From contig JARYHS010006964.1 of NCBI GenBank assembly GCA_031002005.1, positions 992,001-1,056,000 on the forward strand: DNA of 64,000 nucleotides, read 5' to 3'. This document shows positions 12,274 through 21,782 of the stretch, in pieces. Position 1 is the stretch's first letter, and each line of letters starts with the position of its first letter. Source of the stretch: Vandiemenella viatica (lineage: Eukaryota > Arthropoda > Insecta > Orthoptera > Morabidae). Made by a program: the position numbers and the translations under genes. The notes beneath the pieces were generated by a model that was not told the origin of the DNA, did no database searches, and saw nothing but the letters and a program-made list of their open reading frames with translations.

Positions 12274-12928
12274 CAGTGGCGTAGCTAGGTCAACAAGCAG
12301 GGGCGGATCCAGGATTTTGTTTTGGGGGGGGGGGCTTGAGTGGACTTTGGTTTGGGGGGGTTTGGCTTGAGTGAATTTTGGTTCAGGGGCCTTGCGTTCA
12401 GTGGATTTTAGTTTAGAGGGGGGCTTGAGTCGGGGGAAAAAAATAGTATTTATAGCCTCCTCAGGCGTCAAATCCGTAAAAAAAAAGTCTCAAAACTAGA
12501 ATGTCAGGGGTGGACCTAGATACGTTGGGGGGGGGGAACTTGAGCCCCCTAGCCCCCCCCCCCTGGATCTGCCCCTGTCAACAAGGGCACCAGTGCAAAA
12601 TTTATTTTGGACCCTCAGGCCAGATGGGTGACCTTTTTTTTTGCTTTGTGTTGCTGGTAGGGGCCCACTGAGCTGAGGCTGGGATCCCCTGAGTTGTGCT
12701 TGGGGGCTCCCTGAGCAGCGAGGGCCTCTTAGTGAGGGGGCTCCATGTGTCTTAGGGGACCGCTTAGACGATGGTAGAGCTAGGGGAAAAAAAGGTCACC
12801 AGTTGCCGTGTAGGTCCGTGGGCCCTCTGAACTGCGCTTGGGGGTCTCCAGAGGTGCGCTTGGGGGCCCCCTGAGCGTAGGGGCCCCGGTGCAATCCACC
12901 GCCTAGCCCCATAGTAGCTACGCACATG
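12274..12928. mobile_element. Outer hAT-type MITE
   Basis: Starts CAGTGGCGTAGCTAGG and ends with the diverged inverse CTACGCACATG. It is flanked by an exact 8 bp target duplication, CATCTTTC (12266-12273 and 12929-12936). The CAG start and 8 bp duplication fit hAT-superfamily non-autonomous elements. The interior is G-rich on the plus strand, with phrases such as GGGGCCCCCTGAGC, and has no coding frame. A second MITE sits inside it, so without that insert the element is about 367 bp. Confidence 0.8.
12298..12577. mobile_element. Inner hAT-type MITE nested in the outer one
   Basis: Terminal inverted repeats CAGGGGCGGATCCAGG and CCTGGATCTGCCCCTG bound a 280 bp G-run-rich body. The 8 bp target duplication TCAACAAG is exact (12290-12297 and 12578-12585), which shows insertion into the outer MITE after that was already in place. 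No coding capacity; it would need a hAT transposase in trans. Confidence 0.85.
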
Positions 12929-13572
12929 CATCTTTCTTTCTTATTACCTGTGATGAAGATCGATGTTTTAACAGCAGACACAGCTTACATTGGATCATAT
13001 AATGACCCCAGTGAAAACGAAAAATGTTAAAAATAAATCTTAACAACTTACGCTATGCCATGTAACAATTACATGTGGTTTAGGCCACACAGTTTGCGAT
13101 TAATTTGGAACTTCTTTCATTCAAACCATGTAATGATTTCGGTAAAAAAAACCTGATAATTAATAGGTCAATTTAAACGAAATACATACTTTCCTTTAAG
13201 TGTTCTGACAATTTCTTAACAATTCTTTAACTAAATAGAATTATTATAAAACAAAATTCAATGTAATTCCTCGTGCCTTGACCTGTAGCAAAAAGTTTCC
13301 GTTTACATCCGGTTCCAGGTTGCATTTCAACCTAAGCACATACTACTCTGAACTTGCCGCCAGAAAAACAATACTTCAATCTCATACGTATGAATACATG
13401 TACTGTATCACATTTTAGTGGCAATAATGAATCGCCATATAAGTTTGGGCTCTAGCGTAATCACTGGGACTCATAAAGGAAATGTCCTTTTGGTCTGAAA
13501 ATTGTTACACACGTTCGATAGATTCGATTGTTTAATGTGTATTGCTCTTAGAGCTGTAAAATATATACATAC

Positions 13573-13698
13573 CTCACAAACATCACTCAAAAAGTGTCGT
13601 AACGCAAGCGACTGGGAGGAGATATATAGCGAAGTATAATGATCTTGCACACGTTCTTTCGTAGATAATATTCGAGAATATGTTGCAATCACAGCCAT
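13573..13698 (-). CDS. Weak candidate coding exon ending at a donor
   Basis: A minus-strand ATG at 13698 opens 42 codons (MAVIATYSRILSTKERVQ at the start, FLSDVCE at the end) before a good donor, GTATGT (13567-13572). Like the three NAVxIKxE exons it is phase 0 and ends in GAG, but the peptide is not similar to them and to nothing I know. It lies in the 700 bp that splits the second copy of the tandem duplication. Chance is a fair alternative. Confidence 0.15.
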
Positions 13699-14770
13699 GA
13701 AAAAATATAAATAAAGAAAACTGCAACAACTTTGAACCGTTAGCGATCAAAGGAATTTAGTTTTTATAGTTGAAATACAACCTGTACTAAAATGGCTCCT
13801 GTTGTTACAGCATAATTCGCTAGAAATTTAGATTCCAATTATCATGATTTTCGAGCAGAATCATTAGCACTGCCTGTGGATAGGTTGCAATGTAGCCTGG
13901 ACCAGAATGGACATAAATGCTTCTTTCTGTGGCTTAATGGACATTGTTTTGATTATAAATTTGGATCGATTTTCATCATATTTGGTCATTGGTGGATTTT
14001 GTTGCACGTAATATTAGTATCGCTGCAGGTCGCATACGATAAGTAACGGCGTACTCTAATCACTTAGTGTGTAAAGTTACAGTTTTTTTTATTTTTTGCT
14101 TGATGTTTGTGCTTTATATACTATCTTGATGGGTGTATAAGAAATATATTGCTAAATAAATTTGATCAAAAATCTTCAAGGGTTTTTACACCTTTCTTTT
14201 ATGTTATCCGTGATTCAGAGCTACATTACCACGTTTGATTAACTGGCACAGTTACATGTTTCGGAAATAATAGGCTCAGTATAATTACTCAGTAAAAGCA
14301 GAGAATGTTAAACTAAATTTTATAAACTTACGTTATGCCACGAAATATTTGTTTTAATTGCACTATTACCTGCACAGTTCTCGATCAGTGTGCAACTATT
14401 TCCGTTCAAACGATTTAATAATTTCAATAATAGGGCACACTTTAAATTATTTTGAAATAAAACCCCTAATTTATTCATGCCCTCTGTTGTAGCGTCAAAT
14501 TTTGACCCATGCTAAATAACAATCTAATCTAAGCTTACGCTAACAATGATGTTTGAAAATTAAAAAATTTCATCTTACATATCTATGGACAAAGATTCTA
14601 AAGAATACGTCTATTTATCGAAAGAATAATACATTAATATAAGCATCTAAATATTGATATGACGATTCTGTCAGTTAATTTATTCGCAGGTGCTAAGAAG
14701 TTTTATTAAATAATGTGCAGAACCAAGAACAATGGCGTAAAGCGTGACTTCATTGCGCGACTTCATAGAA

Positions 14771-14818
14771 TGACGTCATAACGTGTCATGTGACGTCATA
14801 ACGTGACAGTTGACGTCA
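14771..14818. promoter_or_regulatory. Three TGACGTCA sites at 20 bp spacing
   Basis: The palindrome TGACGTCA (the CRE, bound by bZIP factors of the CREB/ATF family) occurs at 14771, 14791 and 14811, each followed by TA. The exact 20 bp spacing suggests a short tandem repeat that grew around the site, with sites on the same helical face about every two turns. No gene start is visible beside it, so a regulatory role is unproven. Confidence 0.4.
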
Positions 14819-14867
14819 TATATGACAGACTTGCTTATTCTATGTATAGATTCCTATTTCTACCACC

Positions 14868-14902
14868 GGCCCTCTACAGATTTAAATTCTAAAGTCTTTC
14901 TA

Positions 14903-14951
<49 letters not shown>

Positions 14952-15763
14952 TAAATTATGCCTTATTTCTCTTGGTAACTTATTCCAATATCTGACACCC
15001 GTACCTAAAAAAACTAATCTTCCTAAAACCTTGTTCCTCAAATCGAGTGCCAGCTTGTGGTCATGGTCATCTTTACCCTTCCATGCATTACTTTTAATCC
15101 TTACACCAATATCTTTCCACGCCTCATCACCAATATATGTATTGTACACTCCCATGACTCTATTCACCCTCCTCCTGTCTTCCAATGAACCCATTTTCAG
15201 CTCTTTTTACTATATCTGTTACTGATTGCTTTCTGCAGTAATAAACAGAAACTAATCTAGCAGCTCATTTTGGCACCCTCTCCAACTCCTGTATTTGATA
15301 CTCAAAATGTGGGCCCCATACTATAAAATCATATTCCAGCAATGGTCGGACCCAACTTTTACCACCCAATTCCTTTACTTTTCTCGTACATCACCTCATC
15401 AGTCTCTCCAACAAGTGCAGAATTTTGAAATCCCTTCCTACCACTTGTCCAATGTGTCCTAGCCCAGTTAAGCTCGTTATCAAATATAATGCCATGATAT
15501 TTATATTTCAAGTCTGTAACAAGCAATTTGTTTCCAACTTTTTAATCATAATTAACCTTTAGGATTTTTGTTGTGTATCTAATAAGCTGTCTCTTTTTTG
15601 CATTTATATTCATCCCATGTTTACAAACCAAACTAGATATCCTGTCCAGATCACCCTGCAGTCATATATCATTTTGATGCTTTTATATAGCTTTATGTTT
15701 ACTGAAAACAATCTAATTTCTGAAAGTAAACCATCAAAATTATTCATTAAAATAATGAATGGC
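14868..15763 (-). mobile_element. CR1-type LINE fragment, minus strand
   Basis: Collinear with 3480-4360 of the first copy on the minus strand: C-terminus (KGKDDHDHKLALDLR, RRVNRVMGVYNTY), RT thumb, and up to the region just after the FADD box. A pure T run of about 43 bases (14908-14950) interrupts the coding strand where the first copy reads KTLKEFK, an expanded A tract on the sense strand. Many stops make it non-functional. It meets an oppositely oriented fragment of the same family at 15764. Confidence 0.75.
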
Positions 15764-16532
15764 AAAATACGAGGGGACCAAACCTGATGGATATCTTTCT
15801 ACTACTGTCTGATGAAAATCTTGTAGGGTGTGAAGTAACTAAGGAATAAGTGATTCCAATGCAGTATTTATAGATATTAGGGAATTCAGTAAACCAGTGA
15901 CCAAAATAAAATGGAAAAACATGTATAATTATAACAAGGCACAGACTTTAGAATTGAAGTGATATTTCAGGGAAAGGTTCAATAAATAGAAGGATGGCAA
16001 AAGTACAGTGGAGGCAAAATGGGAAGAGTTTAAGGAGATAATAAGAACAGGGAGAGGAAATTTTTATTCCAAAGCAGAAAATAAAGAGAAGTACAGAACA
16101 TACGGAAGGTGAGAACTTTAAAGAGGCTAGTGAGACGGGAACACAAAAGAGTTATGAGACAGGAAGACAGTAGGGAACACTTAACACAACAAAACAAGCA
16201 ACTAACAAGAGCAAAGCTAGAAGCAAAGGATGGGTTTATGAAGAATATTATTGGTGCAGGAGAACCATTCAACGATGCATCTAGAAATTTCAATGGCTAT
16301 ATTACGAAACTGAGTGGAAGGAAAGGTATTGAGACTATTGTAGATAAGAAAGAAGTTGAAGTCATTGAGGATTTAAAATTGCAGAGATATTGAGTGACTG
16401 GTTTAGTGAGACAACTAGGGACTATCATTCTGCAAAGGGGAATCAATCAGTGGAGAGTCTCCCTAAGTTATAAATGAGTAAACTGCGAAATTTGAAATAA
16501 ATTCTCAGGAAATTATAAAGGAAATCAGAAAG

Positions 16533-16568
<36 letters not shown>

Positions 16569-16674
16569 ATAGAAGGGGCTGGTGTAGATAATATTACTAT
16601 AGATTTATTAAATATTATGGGATTTGATATTGTACCTCACCCTGCAATTTTATTTGCAATTAGTCTGGAGTATT
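15764..16674 (+). mobile_element. CR1-type LINE, 5' half split by a later LINE
   Basis: Plus-strand ORF2 linker and RT start: RTLKRLVRREHKRVMRQ, DGFMKNIIGAGEPFNDASRNF and IRKLK, followed by an A run (about 16539-16567) where the intact copy reads LKKHKGAGADN. The reading breaks off at 16674 and resumes at 21783, because a 5.1 kb LINE of another family has inserted. The target string CAATTAGTCTGGAGTATT is at 16657-16674. Confidence 0.75.
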
Positions 16675-16844
16675 CTACATCTACATCTACATCTATACTC
16701 TGCAATTCACAATTACTGTGTGTGGCAGAGGGTGCTAAGCACCAATCCTATTTTAGAGTATTCCAATCCCGAACAGAACGAGGAAAAAATGAATACATAA
16801 ATGTATCAGTACGGCATCTTATCTCTCGAATCTTATCCCTTCTG

Positions 16845-18006
16845 TCATTGCGACCATAAATAGGTTGGCGGAAGAAGTATTTCGTTGCACTCGTAAATTA
16901 GAGATTTTCGCATATTCTCCAACAAATTTAAACGAAAACGACGTCGTCTGTCCGCCAAACAATCCCAGCCTAACCCACGTATCAGCTCTGTGACACTTAC
17001 ATAAGGACTGTAACTAGCGGTCACGAATCGAGCGGCTCTCCTCTGTACTTTCTCTAACGTGTCAATCAATCCCTTGCGATACGGATCCCAAATTGCACAA
17101 CAGTATTCCAAATGCGGACGCACAAGTGTTTTGTACGCTATTTCCTTTGTATGAGCATTGCAGTTTCTCAAAATACGACCTATAAAACGTAGTTTATAAT
17201 TAGCTTTGCCTACGGCAGAAGTTATGTGCAAGTCCCATTTCATGTTGCTTTGTACTGTTACGCCTAGATACTTCAGGGAATCGACCGTGTCAACAACTGA
17301 ATTGTTAACTTTGTACTCGTAAGCAAACGGGGTCTTTTTATTACTTATTTGCATTGCCTTGCACTTTTTACAGTTAAGTGTAAGCTGCCATTTACGGCAC
17401 CATTCCGAAATAACATCCAGATCGCGCTGTATTTCTAAGCAATCGTCAGAGCACCCCACTTCCCTATAAATAAGTGCATCATCAGCAAAAAATCGCATCC
17501 TGCAATTAACGTTGTCACCGAGATCGTTTATAAAAATTAAGAAAAGAAGTGGTCCTATTACACTTCCTTGAGGAACGCCGGAAGTAACATCTAGCTTTGA
17601 AGAGGCTTCCCCGTCAACAACGACATACTGGGACCGACCAGTTAGAAAATCGCGTATCCATTCGCAGATCTGATCAGATATACCGTACGCTCGAATCTTC
17701 GCCAAAAGGCGGTTATGTGGTACCGAGTCAAAAGCCTTCTGGAAATCCAAGAAAATAGCATCAACTTGTGAACCTGCGTCGATAACCTTCATTACGTCAT
17801 GCGAAAATAGAGCCAGTTGCGTTTCACACGAACGGTTTCTTACGAAATCCGTGTTGGTTTGCTGTAAGTAACTCGTTTTCATCCAGAAACTTCATAACGT
17901 TAGAGCATATGACATGCTCCAGAATTCTACTGCAGACAGATGTTAGGGATATGGGTCGATAATTCCTAGGATCTCTCCGATCACCTTTCTTTAAAACGGG
18001 AATCAC
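16845..18006 (-). pseudogene. LINE ORF2, reverse transcriptase part
   Basis: Frames 18006-17824 and 17882-16845 together give the RT domain: DRRDPRNYRPISLTS, ANQHGFRK, RSCETQLALFSHD, FLDFQKAFDSVPHNRL, SGVPQGSVIGPLLFLIF and FFADDALIY, with the catalytic FADD intact. The thumb follows (YLGVTVQSNMKWDLHI, LEKVQRRAARFV). The join near 17850 is a one-base frameshift, and another near 18010 separates it from the upstream part (DWK followed by a stop where DWKYAQVIPV would be expected). Few and single-base breaks suggest a young copy or residual read errors. Confidence 0.85.
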
Positions 18007-18119
18007 CTGCGCTATTTCCAGTCAGAAGGTACTTTTCTTTCTTCTAAAGATTTACGAAATATTTCTGATAGAAATGGTTCTATTTCTTCCGCGTATTCCG
18101 AAAATAATCTTACTGGAAT

Positions 18120-19590
18120 ACCATCAGGACCCGGCGCCTTCCCCACTTCAGGAGTTTTAATTGCTTTATGATACCTACACTATCAATTTGAACTGGATCC
18201 ATCTCAAATTCTACACGCCGTGAAAAAGCGGGGATGTTTCCATGTTTTCGTCAGTGAAAGAATTTTTAAATTCGGTGTTAAATACGGTAGCCTTTTCGCG
18301 GCTGTCATTAACTTCCCGACAGTCTTCTAGTAGAACTGACATATTGTTGTCACTACCACTAAGTTTTTTTACATACGACCAAAATTTCTTTGGGTTTTCG
18401 TTGAGACTCTTAGAAAGTGAGTTGCATCTAAAGTCGTTAAAAGCCTCGCGCATCGCATTTTTAACATGTTCTCTTGTCTCAGCTAACTTTTCTAAATCAC
18501 TCCTAATACATCGTCGTCCTTGCGCGTGCATGTATCTTCCTTTGTTTTTTAAGTAATCGTTTAAGTTCACTTGTATACCACGGGGATCGTTCCCATCCCT
18601 GATTGTCCTTTTCGGTATATGTAAGTCCATACCCTCCCTGACTATATGCATGAATCGAAGCCACATCTCTTCGACCGAGCCTCTTCCTTCTATAAAGGTA
18701 ATGTAATTATCCCTCAAAAACATTCCTTAAACTCTCCTTTGGGGCCTTTTCAAACCTGTAAACGACCCTTTCTTTTTTCTTTTTGCGCGCGGCTATTAAT
18801 TTTACTGTAGCAATTACAGCTTTATGATCACTTATTCCCGTGGTGGTAGAAATGTCCGTAAGTAATTCAGGCCTATTTGTAACGAGAATATCTAAAATGT
18901 TTTCGTTCTCATTGTCGCACCGCGTTGGTTCAGTGACGAGCTGCTCAAGATTAAGATCTGAGAAAAGGTCGAGAATAATTTCGCAGGATGTTTTATCCCG
19001 GCCACCAGTAACGTGGACGTAATTATTCCAGTCGATATACGGAAAGTTGAAGTCACCTCCTAGTATTATTGCATGATCTGGAAATTGATGAGCTATATTA
19101 CTTACATTAGTTCTTAAGGCCTCAGCAATAGATACATCTGCATCTGGTGGACGATAGAAAGACCCTAATACCAGTTTGTCCTAGCTACTTTTAGTCTAAT
19201 CCATAGGATTTCACAGACCGTATCGATATTTATTTCGCTACACGACAGGTGTTTACTAACAGCTATAAATACACCGCCTCCATTGGAGTTCAACCTATCC
19301 TTACGGAAAACATTCATTCTATCGTTAAATATTTCTGCTGAGCTTATATCCGGTTTTAACCAGCTTTCAGTACCTAATACAATATCTGCTTCTGTACTAC
19401 TAATAATGCTTTCAAGCTCAGGCTGCTTATTACAAACACTTCTACAGTTAATAACGAGTACTTTTAATGGTCGAGACTGATTTACGCTACTCCTAACATA
19501 TGGTGCCGAATTTGATTGGGCTGCCCGTAACTGTGATCCCAGTTTCGGGTCTTCCTGCCTCAGCCTAAAAAATCCCCCAATGCACTCCAC
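18120..19590 (-). pseudogene. LINE ORF2, endonuclease and linker part
   Basis: The ORF2 ATG is at 19590, overlapping the end of ORF1. The frame 19590-19165 holds the start of an exonuclease-endonuclease-phosphatase (APE-type) nuclease: LKVLVINCRSVCNKQPEL, ADIVLGTESWL and FRKDRLNSNGGGVFIAV. A one-base loss near 19170 shifts the frame, after which LVLGSFYRPPDADV, ILGGDFNFPYIDWN, NRPELL and GISDHKAVIATVKL continue the nuclease, with the SDH catalytic motif present. The linker ORF 18723-18211 follows. In the live element this nuclease nicks target DNA for target-primed reverse transcription. Confidence 0.8.
19524..19572 (-). promoter_or_regulatory. Possible -1 frameshift signal between LINE ORF1 and ORF2
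   Basis: The last codons of ORF1 are GAT TTT TTA GGC TGA. The heptamer T TTT TTA (19572-19566) is in the register needed for -1 slippage, and the -1 frame is the ORF2 frame (FFRLRQEDP), which is open. Sixteen bases downstream, 19549-19524 can fold as CCCG-A-AACTG, loop GGATCA, CAGTT-A-CGGG. That gives a slippery site plus structure just before the ORF1 stop. Spacing is longer than the usual 5-9 nt, and an ORF2 ATG at 19590 offers another way to start, so function is inferred. Confidence 0.35.
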
Positions 19591-20546
19591 ACGGCCCCTG
19601 CCACCCGTGTAGCCGATTCACGTGTGTAGTGCACTCCTGATCTATCCAAGGGAACCCTACACGACTCGACCACATGGCGAAGATCTAGGAATCTGCATCC
19701 ATGATTATCGCAGAAACGCCGCAGTCTCTGGTTTAGACCCTCAACTCGGCTCTGAACCAAAGGTCCACAGTCGGTTCTATCGACAATGCTGCAGATATAT
19801 AACTCAGCCGAAATCTTGCGGTCATCAACCACAGAGCTCACCCTTTGAGCAAGCCGCCGGAAGGAAGAGAGGATAGTCTCTGACCCCAGGCGGCAAGCAT
19901 CGTTGGTGCCGACATGAGCTACAATCCGCAGCTGGCTACACCTCGTCCGATCAATGGCATCCGGGATGGCCTGATCCACATCTTGGATCAGACCTCCCGG
20001 AATACACAATGAATGAACACAGGACTTCATCCCAGACCTATTCGCCAAGTCCCTAAGGGGTTCAATAAAACGCCTAACGTTGGAGCTACCTATCACCAAA
20101 ATCCCCTTCTGTGGTCGCTCAGGCCTTGCGGTCAGGGGGGCTGGCAACTCGCTGTTTGACGATTGTGGATCTGAACCAGACCCAGACAATACATCAAACC
20201 TGTTGGACAGTGGTACAAGCTTGTCCTCCTGGGATTCAGGCTTGCACAACTGCCCCCGCATGCGGCGTCGACGCCCGGAAACCACACGCCAGACACCGTC
20301 AGGTGACTGCCGCACAGGCTCCAAGGTCTCAGCCTGGACTACAGGTACGATGCTGGGAACAGGAGAACCTGCGATAGCACTAGCTTCAGCGGAGTCTCCC
20401 ATACCACATCTGCTGCAGTCGCCTACGGCAGCTTCCAGCCTTGTAACTTTCGTTAGCAAAGCTGCAAGCTGAGCGCGAAGATCAGCCACCTCAGACCGCG
20501 CCTGCACACAGCAATCACAGTCCCTACACATATTATTACTAAACAA
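19560..20546 (-). CDS. LINE ORF1 protein with SGNH/esterase-like domain
   Basis: An uninterrupted 328-residue frame. The N-terminus (residues 1-50) is Cys-rich (CRDCDCC), then a short heptad-like stretch (VADLRAQLAALLTKVTRLEAAV) that could be a coiled coil. A polar linker follows, and from about residue 148 an SGNH-hydrolase-like fold: block I ILVIGSSNVRRF with the candidate nucleophile Ser, block III HVGTNDA, and block V DRSGVHYTRESATRVA with the candidate His. Known: ORF1 proteins of many CR1-group LINEs carry such an esterase domain, thought to act in RNP or membrane handling. The ORF ends TGA at 19560, overlapping ORF2. This is the best preserved long ORF in the window. The 20546 ATG is the first in frame. 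Confidence 0.85.
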   Translation of the reverse strand: MFSNNMCRDCDCCVQARSEVADLRAQLAALLTKVTRLEAAVGDCSRCGMGDSAEASAIAGSPVPSIVPVVQAETLEPVRQSPDGVWRVVSGRRRRMRGQLCKPESQEDKLVPLSNRFDVLSGSGSDPQSSNSELPAPLTARPERPQKGILVIGSSNVRRFIEPLRDLANRSGMKSCVHSLCIPGGLIQDVDQAIPDAIDRTRCSQLRIVAHVGTNDACRLGSETILSSFRRLAQRVSSVVDDRKISAELYICSIVDRTDCGPLVQSRVEGLNQRLRRFCDNHGCRFLDLRHVVESCRVPLDRSGVHYTRESATRVAGAVWSALGDFLG

Positions 20547-20649
20547 AAGTTACGGAGAAGACGAAAGATGAACTAACCGAGTAATCCAAATAAACTGTTC
20601 ACTACTTACAAACAACCGATAGACACAACTGGGAAAAAAAACCTAAATT

Positions 20650-21779
20650 ACAAAGGACTTCTCGCGTAACGGTTACAGATGACCAACTGACTACTGGCGC
20701 TGTTAAACAAATAAGCAAAGATGGCAAAAGCTATCTACACACTTTAAATTAAACTAAACACAGAAGGCACTTCCGTCGTGACGGTTGCTGAAGACCAACT
20801 GTCTACTGGCGCTGTTAAATAAGCAAAGATTAACAAAAGCTATCTACACACTTTAAATTAAACTAAACACAGAGAGCACTTCCTGGCGTGACGGTTGCTG
20901 AAGACCAACTGTCTACTGGCGCTGTTAAATAAGCAAAGATTAAACAAAAGCTATCTACACACTTTAAAAAACTAAACACAGCACTTCCTGGCGTGACGGT
21001 TGCTGAAGACCAACTGACTACTGGCGCTGTTAAATAAGCAAAGATTAAACAAAAGCTATCTACACACTTTAAATTAAACTAAACACAGAGAGCACTTCCT
21101 GGCGTGACGGTTGCTGAAGACCAACTCTACTGGCGCTGTTAAATAAGCAAAGATTAAACAAAAGCTATCTACACACTTTAAATTAAACTAAACACAGAGA
21201 ACTTCCTGGCGTGACGGTTGCTGAAGACCAACTGTCTACTGGCGCTGTTAAATAAGCAAAGATTAAACAAAAGCTATCTACACACTTTAAATTAAACTAA
21301 ACACAGAGCACTTCCTGGCGTGACGGTTGCTGAAGACCAACTGACTACTGGCGCTGTTAAATAAGCAAATTAAACAAAAGCTATCTACACACTTTAAATT
21401 AAACTAAACACAGAGAGCACTTCCTGGCGTGACGGTTGCTGAAGACCAACTGACTACTGGCGCTGTTAAATAAGCAAAGATTAAACAAAAGCTATCTACA
21501 CACTTTAAATTAAACTAAACACAGAGAGTACTTCCTGGCGTGACGGTTGCTGAAGACCAACTGACTACTGGCGCTGTTAAATAAGCAAAGATTAAACAAA
21601 AGCTATCTACACACTTTAAATTAAACTAAACACAGAGGAACTTCCTGGCGTGACGGTTGCTGAAGACCAACTGACTACTGGCGCTGTTAAATAAGCAAAG
21701 ATAAACAAAAGCTATCTACACACTTTAAATTAAACTAAACACAGAGAGAATTCCTGGCGTGACGGTTGCTGAAGACCAA
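20650..21779 (-). repeat. 5' monomer array of the LINE, about ten units of 109 bp
   Basis: The phrase TACTGGCGCTGTTAAA recurs ten times (near 20698, 20808, 20918, 21023, 21132, 21241, 21350, 21459, 21570 and 21680), giving a period of 105-111 bp. Each unit also carries CTATCTACACACTTTAAA and TGACGGTTGCTGAAGACCAA. The unit nearest ORF1 is the most diverged. The array sits at the sense 5' end and stops at the insertion junction inside a unit, like the promoter monomers of mouse L1. Inference: the monomers are an internal promoter. Confidence 0.8.
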
Positions 21780-21782
21780 ACT

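Larger units (their letters stand above)
12005..14460. repeat. Diverged tandem duplication with insertions
   Basis: Two copies of a roughly 540 bp core can be followed. Copy 1 runs from ATAGAATTGTTATAAAA near 12030 through TCCAGGACGCATTTCAGCCTA (12110) and the CTTCACAGG/CATCTTTC area to about 13150. Copy 2 runs from ATAGAATTATTATAAAAC near 13235 through TTCCAGGTTGCATTTCAACC (13315) and resumes at about 14155 with ATCTTCAAGGGTTTTTACACC. Copy 1 is split by the nested MITEs and copy 2 by about 700 bp of unrelated sequence. No coding capacity is recognised. Confidence 0.5.
16675..21779 (-). mobile_element. Near full-length CR1-like LINE with 5' monomer array
   Basis: A complete-looking non-LTR element on the minus strand. 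In sense order it has about ten 109 bp tandem monomers (21779-20650), a short leader, ORF1 with an SGNH-type domain (20546-19560), overlapping ORF2 with endonuclease and RT (19590 to about 16860), and a 3' UTR ending in GATGTAGATGTAG repeats. It sits in the older LINE of 15764-23150. The flanks CAATTAGTCTGGAGTATT (16657) and CAATTAGTATT (21783) look like a target duplication whose right copy lost 7 bp. Its 3' end recurs as short insertions at 28409, 34385 and about 52185. Confidence 0.85.

Noticed and set aside
14889..15194. Open frame ending in a poly-lysine tail
   Set aside because: It is a decayed LINE C-terminus reading through an expanded A tract.
19622..20472. Plus-strand open frames of 84-130 codons
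   Set aside because: They are shadows of LINE ORF1, which reads continuously on the minus strand with recognisable SGNH motifs.
20650..21779. Regularly spaced repeats that could suggest a CRISPR array
   Set aside because: Whole 109 bp units repeat with no variable spacers, and the array is the 5' end of an insect-type LINE.
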